The notes beneath the pieces were generated by a model. It saw only the letters and a list, made by a program, of their open reading frames with translations. It was not told where the DNA came from and ran no database searches. The translations under genes were made by a program, and so were the position numbers. 64,000 nucleotides of DNA from Yersinia intermedia (GTDB taxonomy: Bacteria; Pseudomonadota; Gammaproteobacteria; Enterobacterales; Enterobacteriaceae). Shown here one piece after another: positions 9,676 to 18,233 of this stretch. Where the stretch lies: the NCBI RefSeq assembly GCF_900635455.1, contig NZ_LR134116.1, forward strand, positions 3,968,001 through 4,032,000. Direction: 5' to 3'. Each line of letters starts with the position of its first letter. Positions within the stretch are counted from its first letter, which is position 1.

Positions 9676-10824
9676 ATGAGTTTTATGTTGGCACTACCAA
9701 AAATCAGCTTGCACGGCACAGGTGCAATCGAGGATATGGTTAAATTACTCGGCGACAAACAGTGGGGCAAAGCCCTGATTGTCACTGATGGGCAATTAGT
9801 CGAACTCGGCTTACTCGACAGCCTGTTCGCTGCGATGCAACAGCATCAGTTACCTTATGCCTTGTTTGGCGAGGTATTTCCTAACCCTACCGAAGCGTTA
9901 GTACAGGCAGGATTAACCGCGTTCAGGCAGCATCAGTGTGACTATCTGATCGCTTTTGGGGGGGGTAGCCCAATCGATACAGCCAAAGCCGTTAAGATTT
10001 TGACCGCCAATCCGGGGCCATCCACGGCATATTCCGGTGTCGGCAAAGTAAAACAGAGTGGTGTCCCGCTGGTCGCCATCAATACCACCGCCGGAACAGC
10101 CGCAGAACTGACCAGTAATGCAGTGATTATTGATAGCCAGCGGCAAGTAAAAGAAGTCATTATCGATACCAATATCATTTCTGATATCGCCGTCGATGAC
10201 CCCTCTGTCATGTTGAATATTCCTGCCAGTGTGACTGCTGCGACCGGAATGGATGCCCTCACCCACGCTATCGAAGCGTATGTATCGCTGGGCGCACACA
10301 CCCTAACCGACCATTCAGCGCTTGAATCTATCCGCCTGATCAGCCAATGGTTACCTCTGGCAGTCGATGACGGTAAGAATCTGCACGCGCGTGAAATGAT
10401 GGCGTGCGGCCAGTATCTGGCGGGGATGGCATTTAACAGCGCCGGGCTAGGTTTAGTGCATGCATTGGCCCATCAACCGGGTGCCACCCATAACCTTCCA
10501 CACGGGGTATGCAATGCTATTTTACTGCCCATTATTGAAGAGTATAACCGCCCACAGGCGGTCAGCCGTTTTGCCCGTATAGCACAAGCCATGGGGGTAA
10601 ATACTCAGCAGTTGACGGATGAGCAAGCCAGCCATCAAGCGATAAGCGCCATTCGGCAGTTGTCGCAACGTGTTGGCATTCCTGTTGGCTTCTCAGCATT
10701 AGGTATTCAGGAAAGTGATATCGAAGGCTGGTTAGATAAAGCGCTGGCGGATCCTTGTGCACCTTGTAACCCACGTACTGCGGACAGAGATCAAGTCCGC
10801 GCACTGTACTTACAGGCACTTTGA
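9676..10824 (+). CDS. fucO: Lactaldehyde reductase FucO (1,2-propanediol oxidoreductase)
   Basis: 382-residue group III iron-dependent alcohol dehydrogenase, the FucO length. NAD-binding [12 protein letters not shown] near residue 95; the metal-binding part shows [37 protein letters not shown] with the conserved His residues. It would reduce the L-lactaldehyde made by RhaD to L-1,2-propanediol, as E. coli FucO does during anaerobic fucose or rhamnose growth. Here it is in the rhamnose operon rather than with fuc genes. GAGGAG precedes the ATG. Substrate assignment is from context and family. Confidence 0.88.
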   Translation: MSFMLALPKISLHGTGAIEDMVKLLGDKQWGKALIVTDGQLVELGLLDSLFAAMQQHQLPYALFGEVFPNPTEALVQAGLTAFRQHQCDYLIAFGGGSPIDTAKAVKILTANPGPSTAYSGVGKVKQSGVPLVAINTTAGTAAELTSNAVIIDSQRQVKEVIIDTNIISDIAVDDPSVMLNIPASVTAATGMDALTHAIEAYVSLGAHTLTDHSALESIRLISQWLPLAVDDGKNLHAREMMACGQYLAGMAFNSAGLGLVHALAHQPGATHNLPHGVCNAILLPIIEEYNRPQAVSRFARIAQAMGVNTQQLTDEQASHQAISAIRQLSQRVGIPVGFSALGIQESDIEGWLDKALADPCAPCNPRTADRDQVRALYLQAL

Positions 10825-10837
10825 TCGGAGTAATATC

Positions 10838-11152
10838 ATGATACGCAAAGCCTTTGTAATGCAGGTTAACCCTGATGCCCATGCAGAATATCAGCGGCGG
10901 CATTCATCCATCTGGCCAGAACTGGAAGCGGTACTGAAGGCCCATGGCGCTCACCACTATTCAATTTTTCTCGATGAAACGCGCAATTTGCTATTTGGTT
11001 TTGTCGAAATTGAATCAGAAGAGCGCTGGAATGCCGTGGCCCAAACCGCCATTTGCCAGCGCTGGTGGCAACATATGGCCGATGTGATGCCAGCCAACCC
11101 CGATAACAGCCCGGTAAGCCAGGCACTACGAGAAGTGTTCTATTTGGCATAG
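10838..11152 (+). CDS. rhaM: L-rhamnose mutarotase RhaM
   Basis: 104 residues from the ATG at 10838 (CGGAG upstream), the same length as E. coli RhaM. It interconverts alpha and beta anomers of L-rhamnose, supplying the form used by RhaA. Conserved family stretches: [22 protein letters not shown] with the catalytic His region, the Tyr in HHYSIFLD, and [13 protein letters not shown]. Last gene of the operon, 13 bases after fucO. Confidence 0.96.
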   Translation: MIRKAFVMQVNPDAHAEYQRRHSSIWPELEAVLKAHGAHHYSIFLDETRNLLFGFVEIESEERWNAVAQTAICQRWWQHMADVMPANPDNSPVSQALREVFYLA

Positions 11153-11159
11153 CTCGCCC

Positions 11160-11182
11160 GATGTGGAGCCTGGCTCCACATC
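11160..11182. terminator. Bidirectional terminator hairpin after rhaM
   Basis: Nearly perfect palindrome GATGTGGAGCC/GGCTCCACATC followed by TTTC on the plus strand. It lies between the convergent stops of rhaM (11152) and the LysR gene (11185) and can serve both, though the T-tract is short. Confidence 0.6.
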
Positions 11183-11184
11183 TT

Positions 11185-12093
11185 TCAGGACGTGGCCAGC
11201 CCCTGCACATAATCTTCAAATACCGGATGGCCTATCACCACATCAATAAAACAGCTCAGTGCCGGTGAGTTCAACTTCCGACTCGGATACACCAGATACA
11301 GCTCATTACCTTCAGCTTGCCATTGTGGTAACACTTCCACTAATTGGCGGTTCGCCACCACTTCACGGCTTAAAAATGCCGGTAATAGGGTGATGCCACC
11401 GCCCGCAAGGGCACATTCGCGGGCATACAGCAGATTATCAGTGACATGCAGCGCAGGTACCTGCCAGCGGTAAAATTCGTCTTCACGGCGTAAAATCAAC
11501 GCCTGCCAGGCACGATGGGCAATGCAGCGGTGAGTATCCAGTTGCCTTGGATGAGTCAGTGGCGGATGCTGTGCCAAATAGGCAGGTGACGCTAACAGAT
11601 AGCGTGGCGCATAGCCCAATCGGCGGCCAATAAGTGACGAGTCCTGCGGCTTACCGGTGCGCAATGCAACATCAAAGCCCTCTTCAACCAAATCTACCAT
11701 GGTGTCCGAGACTAACACCTCCAACAGCACATCCGGGTATTGCCGCTGAAAATCTGTTGCCAACCGCGCCAGTAAAGTCGCCCCCAGCCCTGCCGGAGTT
11801 GAGATGCGCAAGCGGCCACTGGGGTTATCTTTCAGGCGTTGCAGCGCCAGGTCAGCGCGCTCTGCGGCTTGTAGCATCTCCTGACAATGCACCAGATAGC
11901 GCTCACCGGCAAAGGTCAGGTTCAGTTGACGGGTGGTTCGATTGAGTAAACGGATACCTAAGTTTTGCTCTAACTGACTGATGCGCTGGCTAACACTGGA
12001 TTTCGGCAAACCCGCCATTTCTGCGGCGCGGGTAAAGCTGCCACACTCCGCGACCCGTGCAAACAGCGCCATATCCTGAAGTTGTTTAAACAT
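11185..12093 (-). CDS. LysR-family transcriptional regulator
   Basis: 302 residues. N-terminal winged HTH (about 4-62; MALFARVAECGSFTRAAEMAGLPKSSVSQRISQLE) and a periplasmic-binding-protein-like effector domain typical of the CrgA/YhjC-like LysR subgroup. It is divergent from the oxidoreductase at 12195 with about 100 bp between, the usual LysR arrangement for controlling the neighbour in response to a substrate or redox signal. The effector is unknown; no gene symbol is justified. Confidence 0.88.
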   Translation of the reverse strand: MFKQLQDMALFARVAECGSFTRAAEMAGLPKSSVSQRISQLEQNLGIRLLNRTTRQLNLTFAGERYLVHCQEMLQAAERADLALQRLKDNPSGRLRISTPAGLGATLLARLATDFQRQYPDVLLEVLVSDTMVDLVEEGFDVALRTGKPQDSSLIGRRLGYAPRYLLASPAYLAQHPPLTHPRQLDTHRCIAHRAWQALILRREDEFYRWQVPALHVTDNLLYARECALAGGGITLLPAFLSREVVANRQLVEVLPQWQAEGNELYLVYPSRKLNSPALSCFIDVVIGHPVFEDYVQGLATS

Positions 12094-12194
12094 GATTGTT
12101 TATCTTAGACGAACACTGCGTTAGTGATTGTCCATCTTATCACCACCCCCCAGAAGGTCTAGACTCAATCCATACGCTAAACAGGAGTATTACC

Positions 12195-13196
12195 ATGTCA
12201 GTTAAAGCCATTGCTGTGAACCCGCAACAACCCGCTGATTTTATTGAAGTCGCTCTGGACTCACTCGCTCCCGGTCCGTTTGATTTGCTGGTTGAGGTTA
12301 AAGCCGCATCCATCAATCCGGTTGATACCAAAGTACATGCTGGCCTGAAGAAGAATGGCCTGCAACAGCCGCGTATTCTGGGTTGGGATGCCGCTGGAGT
12401 GGTCATCAGCGTCGGTGAGAGTGTCACCGAGTTCCGTGCAGGTGATGAAGTGTGGTATGCCGGCGATATCACCCGCCCCGGTAGCAATGCTAACCAACAG
12501 TTGGTTGATGCCCGCATCGTGGCCCACAAACCCCGCTCATTCAACTGGGCGCAGGCCGCTGCATTGCCATTAACCGCAATAACTGCGTGGGAAGCGCTGT
12601 TTGAACATCTAAAAATTCAGCAAGCCAGTGCCGGACAAAGCTTATTGATCATCGGGGGAGCAGGCGGTGTTGGCTCGTTAGCTATTCCTCTGGCGGCATT
12701 ACGTAGCCCGCTAAAAGTGATAGCAACAGCATCACGGCCAGCATCAGCCGCCTGGTGCCGTGAACGCGGAGCAGACTTGACCGTTGATTACCACAATCTG
12801 AAAGCTGAACTGGCAAAAGAGGGTATTGATAAAGTTGATTATATTCTTTGCCTGAATGACACCGACGGCCACTGGCCCGCCATCAGTGAACTCATCGCAC
12901 CATTGGGGCAAATCTGTACCATTGTTGAAAATGAAAAACCGTTGGATCAGAATCAGTTAAAACTCAAAAGTGCCGCCCTGCATTGGGAATTTATGTTCAC
13001 CCGCAGCATGTTCTCTACCCCGGATATCGCTCAACAAGGGCAAATTTTAAAGCAGGTAAGTCAGTTGGTGGATGAGGGCAAACTGCCAGGCACCTTAAGC
13101 GAAACACTGCACGGCCTGACAGTGGAAAACCTGCATGCCGCCCACGCGCAAGTTGCAGGCGGGCATATGCAGGGTAAAGTCGTTATTGCTTACTAA
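12195..13196 (+). CDS. MDR-family zinc-type alcohol dehydrogenase-like / quinone oxidoreductase
   Basis: 333 residues from the ATG at 12195, preceded by AGGAG; the upstream in-frame codons (from 12096) lack a ribosome site and cover the promoter. Medium-chain dehydrogenase/reductase: N-terminal GroES-like fold (INPVDTKVHAGL, ILGWDAAGVV, GDEVWYAG) and a Rossmann domain with GGAGGVGSLAIPLA near residue 155. The structural and catalytic zinc cysteines of true alcohol dehydrogenases are not visible, so an NADPH-dependent quinone or enone reductase is more likely. Likely controlled by the divergent LysR protein. A palindromic repeat follows 16 bases after the stop. Confidence 0.85.
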   Translation: MSVKAIAVNPQQPADFIEVALDSLAPGPFDLLVEVKAASINPVDTKVHAGLKKNGLQQPRILGWDAAGVVISVGESVTEFRAGDEVWYAGDITRPGSNANQQLVDARIVAHKPRSFNWAQAAALPLTAITAWEALFEHLKIQQASAGQSLLIIGGAGGVGSLAIPLAALRSPLKVIATASRPASAAWCRERGADLTVDYHNLKAELAKEGIDKVDYILCLNDTDGHWPAISELIAPLGQICTIVENEKPLDQNQLKLKSAALHWEFMFTRSMFSTPDIAQQGQILKQVSQLVDEGKLPGTLSETLHGLTVENLHAAHAQVAGGHMQGKVVIAY

Positions 13197-13211
13197 ATAT
13201 ATTATTAACAG

Positions 13212-13333
13212 GGCTATTTTATTTGCCATTTTACATTTGGGCAGTGCTCGAAATCCTCACGTAGCCATGATTTACAACGTCATGGTGTACGCTCCGGTTT
13301 CTGTGCACTGTCCGCATGCAAACTGACTGCAAC
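13212..13333 (+). repeat. Palindromic 3'-UTR repeat, copy A (YPAL-like)
   Basis: Starts 16 bases after the oxidoreductase stop. Landmarks in gene orientation: GGCTATTTTATTTGCCATTTT, GGGCAGTGCTCG, TCACGTA, a 21-base apical insert carrying CCATGA...TCATGG, GTGTACGCTCCGG, CTGTCCGCATGCAAACTGAC. It shares these with three other copies in the window; copies A and B share the long apical hairpin. Confidence 0.75.
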
Positions 13334-13367
13334 AATCACGCCCTCAGATATCAAATTTTCATCAACC

Positions 13368-14642
13368 CTATTGTGGTACATCACTCAATAATGAAGGGCG
13401 GGCAAGGCGTTGCAGGTCAGCGGCCAGAAGTTGTTGCACCAGTTCGACACAGCGCAGAAAGCGTTCATCATAGTCTGCCGATTCGACGTGAACATATTCG
13501 ATATTGTTACTGCGCAACATCTGCTCCAGTAAGTTCTGGAAGGATTTGCGGTCACGATCGCTACCCAGGCTGCGCAAACCATCGGCAACCCACGGCGTAT
13601 TGTTTTCCAACAAAATAACCAGATCAAAACGGTATTCGTCAATCAGCGCCTGCACGAAGGGGTGCTCTTTGCCCTCATATTTTTTGCAGAAGGCCTGCGT
13701 AGTAACGAAGTCAGTATCGATAAATGCCACTTTGTTGGCGTATTTCACCGCAAAATCCACATACTGTGCCTGCCCCAGCGCGATTTTGTCGTAATCAGAA
13801 TATTGCAACGCCATCTCATCGCCGCCAAGATGGGAGAAGACATAATCCCGGCCATATTCCCACGCACTGGTGGTATTGAAGATATTGGCTAACTTATTGA
13901 CCAAAGTGGATTTCCCACTGGACTCACCGCCCAGTATCGCCACAGTACGGACAAAAAATGGCTTCACTTCAGTCGGGATATAGTCCCAGTAACGGAAAGG
14001 GTCACGGCGGATCTGGCGACCACTGATATTCATAAATGAACGCTGTGGATCAATCAGGATGGTTTCAATGCCAAATTGCTCGTTGTAATGCGGCGCATCC
14101 TGGCTTTCGCTGGAGTAAATAAAGTTCGGAACAATGCCTTTTTCATTCATAAAGCCTTTTACGCCATGGCTCCACACATCCCAGCCATGGGGGTACGGCT
14201 CGATACCGTGCTCATCAAACGAATGAATATGGATATTTTTCTGATATTTAAAGGTTTGTAACAACCAGCGCAAACGGTCACTGACCGTCGGCTGCTGTGA
14301 CATCGAACTGTTTTCAAACAGCTCACGATCGCGTGGCTCATCAAAACAAAGAATGATGTGCAACTCGTCAACCTGGCTACAGGCGCGCTGGATTAAATAG
14401 ATATGGCCGGTATGCAGCGGGTAAAATTTACCAAACACCACGCCGACTTTTTTCTCACGGCGGGGAAACTCCAGCCCGAGGAAACGGTGCAGAGCTTCAA
14501 GCTTTTGCGCACTGGGGCTTTTGATTTTGTCGTTGAGTAGCTGGCTTAAATAACCTTTGGTCATGCCGTTACATTCGGCCACCTGCTGTAAGGTGCAACC
14601 CTTTTGCTTAATTGCCGTTTTGAGATAGTCGAATTGCAGCAT
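13368..14642 (-). CDS. nadR: NadR: NAD repressor / NMN adenylyltransferase / ribosylnicotinamide kinase
   Basis: 424 residues, trifunctional. N-terminal HTH (about 12-55; GCTLQQVAECNGMTKGYLSQLL), a nucleotidyltransferase domain from about 64 with GKFYPLHTGHIYLIQRA (HxGH motif) and SGRQIRRDPFRYW, and a C-terminal P-loop kinase domain with GGESSGKSTLVNKLAN near 240 for phosphorylating nicotinamide riboside. It senses NAD and represses NAD biosynthesis genes. In E. coli it is the last gene of serB-radA-nadR; the same order holds here. A NadR box lies directly upstream of the start, suggesting autoregulation. Confidence 0.97.
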   Translation of the reverse strand: MLQFDYLKTAIKQKGCTLQQVAECNGMTKGYLSQLLNDKIKSPSAQKLEALHRFLGLEFPRREKKVGVVFGKFYPLHTGHIYLIQRACSQVDELHIILCFDEPRDRELFENSSMSQQPTVSDRLRWLLQTFKYQKNIHIHSFDEHGIEPYPHGWDVWSHGVKGFMNEKGIVPNFIYSSESQDAPHYNEQFGIETILIDPQRSFMNISGRQIRRDPFRYWDYIPTEVKPFFVRTVAILGGESSGKSTLVNKLANIFNTTSAWEYGRDYVFSHLGGDEMALQYSDYDKIALGQAQYVDFAVKYANKVAFIDTDFVTTQAFCKKYEGKEHPFVQALIDEYRFDLVILLENNTPWVADGLRSLGSDRDRKSFQNLLEQMLRSNNIEYVHVESADYDERFLRCVELVQQLLAADLQRLARPSLLSDVPQ

Positions 14643-14652
14643 ACCGCCTCCT

Positions 14653-14670
14653 TGTTTAGTGCGCTAAACA
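14653..14670. promoter_or_regulatory. NadR operator upstream of nadR
   Basis: Perfect 18-bp dyad TGTTTAGTGCGCTAAACA, fitting the NadR consensus TGTTTA-N6-TAAACA in all twelve specified bases. It ends 11 bases before the nadR ATG and lies in the 73-bp radA-nadR gap. A repressor bound here would overlap the nadR translation start region or block an internal promoter. Confidence 0.85.
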
Positions 14671-14715
14671 AAAATAACACAGTATGCTGCAAGATGAACA
14701 CGACTAAATTAGCGG

Positions 14716-16101
14716 TTATAAATCCTCTAACACCGCCAGCGCATCAGCCAATTTCTTCACACCGAACACCTGCATATTGGGCAGGGGTTTCTTCGGCATA
14801 TTGGCATACGGCACGATAGCGCGTTTAAAACCGTGTTTGGCGGCCTCAGAGATGCGTTCCTGCCCACTGGGCACTGGGCGAATTTCACCGGCTAGCCCTA
14901 CCTCACCAAAGACCACTAAATCCTGTGGCAGCGGGCGGTCACGCAAGCTGGAGACTAGCGACATCAGCAATGCCAGATCAGCACTGGTTTCTGTCACTTT
15001 CACCCCACCCACCACATTGACGAACACATCTTGGTCCGACATCTGTAACCCGCCATGACGATGCAATACCGCCAGCAAGATTGCCAGCCGGTTCTGTTCC
15101 AGACCGACCGCTACCCGACGCGGGTTGGACATCATTGAGTGGTCCACCAGCGCCTGAATCTCTACCAGCAGCGGGCGAGTTCCTTCCCATACCACCATCA
15201 CCGAGCTACCAGCAGTGACTTCATCCCCACGGCTGAGGAAAATCGCCGACGGGTTGCTAACTTCGCGCAAGCCCTGTTCGGTCATGGCAAATACGCCTAA
15301 CTCATTAACCGCACCAAAGCGATTTTTGTGGCTACGCAGCGTACGGAAACGAGTATCACCGTCACCATCAAGCATCACAGAGCAGTCAATACAGTGCTCC
15401 AGCACTTTCGGCCCGGCCAGTGAACCATCTTTCGTCACATGGCCCACCATGATAATGGCGACACCACGGGTTTTGGCAAAACGGGTGAGGTAGGCGGCCG
15501 TTTCGCGCACTTGAGCCACGCTGCCCGGCGACGACTGAATATCCGCCATATGCATCACCTGAATGGAGTCGATCACCATCAAGCGCGGCTGCTCTTGCTC
15601 AGCAATTAAGCAAATTTGCTCAATGCTGGTTTCCGACAGCATATTGAGGCCCGCAGTGGGCAATCCCAAACGATGCGCACGCATCGCCACCTGCTGCAAC
15701 GACTCTTCGCCAGTGACATACAGGGTTTTCATGTTTTCAGACAGCTTGCACAGCGTTTGCAGCAGTAAGGTACTTTTCCCCGCGCCGGGGTTACCCCCAA
15801 TCAGAATGGCGCTACCCGGTACCACACCACCGCCCAACACCCGATCAAACTCAAGAAAGCCTGTTGAAAAGCGTGGCAGTTCGTCCAGACTGATATCTGA
15901 CAGTTTCTGTACCCGGCTGACACCGGCATCACCGGCATAGCCACCAAAACGCTCATTGCGCGACGATGATGATGTTGCCGCGGCTAATCGAATCTCAGTA
16001 ATGGTATTCCAGGCGTTACAGGCGCTGCATTGCCCCTGCCAACGAGGATAATCGGCACCACACTCATTACAGACAAATGCTCGTTTTGGCGCTTTAGCCA
16101 C
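14716..16101 (-). CDS. radA: DNA repair protein RadA (Sms)
   Basis: 461 residues. N-terminal C4 zinc finger (CNECGADYPRWQGQCSAC, residues about 11-28), RecA-like ATPase with Walker A GGNPGAGKST, the RadA-specific KNRFG motif (HKNRFGAVNELGVF), and a C-terminal Lon-protease-like domain (about 290-460; GGVKVTETSADLALL, FGEVGLAGEIRPV). RadA processes recombination intermediates by driving branch migration with RecA. Operon partner of serB upstream; the 210-bp serB-radA gap holds a palindromic repeat. Confidence 0.97.
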   Translation of the reverse strand: MAKAPKRAFVCNECGADYPRWQGQCSACNAWNTITEIRLAAATSSSSRNERFGGYAGDAGVSRVQKLSDISLDELPRFSTGFLEFDRVLGGGVVPGSAILIGGNPGAGKSTLLLQTLCKLSENMKTLYVTGEESLQQVAMRAHRLGLPTAGLNMLSETSIEQICLIAEQEQPRLMVIDSIQVMHMADIQSSPGSVAQVRETAAYLTRFAKTRGVAIIMVGHVTKDGSLAGPKVLEHCIDCSVMLDGDGDTRFRTLRSHKNRFGAVNELGVFAMTEQGLREVSNPSAIFLSRGDEVTAGSSVMVVWEGTRPLLVEIQALVDHSMMSNPRRVAVGLEQNRLAILLAVLHRHGGLQMSDQDVFVNVVGGVKVTETSADLALLMSLVSSLRDRPLPQDLVVFGEVGLAGEIRPVPSGQERISEAAKHGFKRAIVPYANMPKKPLPNMQVFGVKKLADALAVLEDL

Positions 16102-16162
16102 GGTTCACCTCAATTTAATTAGCTCACGCCTGCCATCCCCAAATTACCCAGTAGGCGTAATT

Positions 16163-16307
16163 GTTGCAGGTAGTTTGAGTGCAGACAGCGCGCAGAAACC
16201 GGAGCGTACACCATAACGTTGTAAATCATGGCTACGTGAGGATTTTATTCGCTACGCTCCCCTACGGGCCGCCCTTAAGTGCGTTCAAAATGGCAAATAA
16301 AATAGCC
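16163..16307 (-). repeat. Palindromic 3'-UTR repeat, copy B (YPAL-like)
   Basis: Begins about 5 bases after the serB stop and fills most of the serB-radA gap. Reading with serB: GGCTATTTTATTTGCCATTTTGAACG, then a divergent GC-rich segment, ATCCTCACGTAGCC, the same 21-base apical insert as copy A, GTGTACGCTCCGG, and CTGTCTGCACTCAAACTAC. The arm corresponding to GGGCAGTGCTCG is replaced, so this copy looks rearranged. Confidence 0.7.
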
Positions 16308-16311
16308 TATT

Positions 16312-17289
16312 TCATCGTTCTTCGTGCTTCAGACTGCCGGTCAAAATGCAAAGAACACTCAGCAAATCACCGTGACGGATCGCCACTTTCGCTTTGGCAT
16401 ATACCTTCGGCTTCGCATGGAATGCCAGCCCTAAACCGGCGGCTTGCATCATTTTCAGGTCATTGGCACCATCGCCGATAGCCACTGTTTGAGCAATAGG
16501 GATATTGAGTTTTTCCGCCAATTTGAGCAGGGTATCGGCTTTATATTGTGCATCGACAATCGGCCCTAACACTTTGCCTGTCAGCTTGCCGTCTTTGATT
16601 TCAAGTTCATTGGCTGCCACATCAACCAGCCGCAGTTTGTCGCGCAGATATTCAGCATAATAAGTGAAACCACCGGAGGCGATAGCCACATGCCAATCTA
16701 ATGCCTGAAGCTTACATACCAGGCTGGTCAGCCCCGGCATCAATGGCAGTTGGTCACGTACCTGTTTTAAGATATTGGCATCCGCCCCTTTCAGGGTAGC
16801 AACCCGCTGGCGCAGGCTGGCGGCGAAGTCCAGTTCACCTTGCATGGCACGTTCGGTGACGGCAGCCACTTCTTCGCCAACACCGGCGAGCTTGGCAATC
16901 TCATCAATACATTCGATTTGGATGGCAGTTGAATCCATATCCATCACCAGCAGGCCAGGGCTACGCAAATGCGGGATAGCCCCCAAAGGCGCAACATCCA
17001 GACCATTCTCATCCGCTAACGTTTTAATCCGTGGTGTCAAACTGCCGGCCAAACGGATGACCTGATAATCCTCCACACACCAGGCGGAAACTATCACCAT
17101 GGCAGCACCCAACTGGCCTTGGAAACTCGTAATACGCTGCTTATCCAGCTTTCTACCGTACAGTAGCCAACCTGTATGACCGGCACGATAATCCAGCGGC
17201 ATGACCTCATCGCCACTGAGCGAAAGTGGCAGACCCGGCCATTGATAGATCTCCGCGGGGAGATCGCAATAGGTCAGACTATTAGACAT
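16312..17289 (-). CDS. serB: Phosphoserine phosphatase SerB
   Basis: 325 residues from the ATG at 17289 (MSNSLTYCDL, CAGGAG upstream); a longer frame to 17340 lacks a ribosome site. HAD-superfamily phosphatase performing the last step of serine synthesis. Motif I LLVMDMDSTAIQIECIDEIA (nucleophile and acid Asp pair), motif II in ASGGFTYYA, and Lys/Asp motifs III-IV in VAIGDGANDLKMM. The N-terminal third is the ACT-like regulatory part of enterobacterial SerB. Divergent from ytjB, as in E. coli. Confidence 0.97.
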   Translation of the reverse strand: MSNSLTYCDLPAEIYQWPGLPLSLSGDEVMPLDYRAGHTGWLLYGRKLDKQRITSFQGQLGAAMVIVSAWCVEDYQVIRLAGSLTPRIKTLADENGLDVAPLGAIPHLRSPGLLVMDMDSTAIQIECIDEIAKLAGVGEEVAAVTERAMQGELDFAASLRQRVATLKGADANILKQVRDQLPLMPGLTSLVCKLQALDWHVAIASGGFTYYAEYLRDKLRLVDVAANELEIKDGKLTGKVLGPIVDAQYKADTLLKLAEKLNIPIAQTVAIGDGANDLKMMQAAGLGLAFHAKPKVYAKAKVAIRHGDLLSVLCILTGSLKHEER

Positions 17290-17370
17290 GAATGACTCCT
17301 GTAGAAAACGGGGTAAAGACCAGACAAAAGGACGCATCAAGCTATCCTATAGCCCTTGCTTCTGGCAACA

Positions 17371-17497
17371 TATACCCTAAATAATTCGAGTTGCGGGAAG
17401 GCGGCAAACGAAATAATCCCGATAAACTTACATCAGTAAGTGATTCGGGTTATTGAGAGTAGCCAACGCACATGCGGCTTGAAGTATGACGGGTATA
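17371..17497 (+). repeat. ERIC element, full length 127 bp
   Basis: Exactly 127 bp from TATACCC to GGGTATA, with the ERIC core AACTTACATCAGTAAGTG and GGCTTGAAGTATGACGGGTATA. It lies in the divergent serB/ytjB control region and ends 28 bases before the ytjB start, so any ytjB promoter must be inside or beyond it. Confidence 0.93.
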
Positions 17498-17525
17498 AAG
17501 TCACCGATTCTTGCAAGGAACCCGC

Positions 17526-18218
17526 ATGACCAAGGCTAAACTAAAATTCCGACTGCACCGCACTGCTATTGTACTGATTTGCCTGGCATTATTGGTCTTG
17601 CTGATGCAAGGTGCATCCTATTTCAGCCTCAGTCATCAATTAGCTCGTTCAGAACAAGTTGAAGAGTTGGCGAAAACACTGGCGAAACAAGTCACGTTCA
17701 GTCTCTCCCCCATCATGGACAGTGGGGATGATGATATCGATAGCCAGAAGGTTGACGAAGTTCTCCAGCAACTGACGCAATCAAGCCGCATATTGGATGC
17801 CAGTGTATATCAGATTGATGGAACGCTGGTCGCCAGCGCCGGAGAGAACGTAAAAGTACGTGATCGACTGGCTTTAGATGGTAAACGCCCCGGCAGCTAT
17901 TTCAACCACCAGATTGTCGAGCTGATCCCCGGTAAAAGCGGGCCAAGCGGCTTTCTGCGTATGACGCTGGACACCCATGTGCTGGCGACGGAATCCAAGC
18001 AAGTGGATAATACCACCAATTTGCTGCGCCTGATGATTCTCGTCGCGCTGGCTGTGGGGATTATTCTGGCTCGCACTCTGCTGCAAGGCCGCCGCAGCCG
18101 TTGGCAGCAATCACCTTATCTGCTCACCGCCAATACACCGGTCAAAGAAGATGAGGATGAAACACCAGAGGCACCTGCCAGTCAGCCAGATGCAGATAAA
18201 AAGGCGGGCGATAAATAA
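17526..18218 (+). CDS. ytjB: Membrane protein YtjB (Smp)
   Basis: 230 residues from the ATG at 17526 (MTKAKLKFRLHRTAIVLICL; AAGGA upstream). One transmembrane helix near residues 10-30 and a second near 160-178 (LLRLMILVALAVGIILARTLLQG) enclose a periplasmic domain of about 130 residues, the layout of a sensor-like bitopic protein. It matches E. coli YtjB/Smp, encoded divergently from serB, of unknown biochemical role. The cytoplasmic tail is acidic and Pro-rich. Convergent with yjjJ. Confidence 0.9.
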   Translation: MTKAKLKFRLHRTAIVLICLALLVLLMQGASYFSLSHQLARSEQVEELAKTLAKQVTFSLSPIMDSGDDDIDSQKVDEVLQQLTQSSRILDASVYQIDGTLVASAGENVKVRDRLALDGKRPGSYFNHQIVELIPGKSGPSGFLRMTLDTHVLATESKQVDNTTNLLRLMILVALAVGIILARTLLQGRRSRWQQSPYLLTANTPVKEDEDETPEAPASQPDADKKAGDK

Positions 18219-18233
18219 TACTGCGGATAGATA

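Noticed and set aside
12096..12194. N-terminal extension of the MDR oxidoreductase
   Set aside because: No ribosome site at 12096 and the extension lies over the divergent LysR promoter; AGGAG is placed for 12195.
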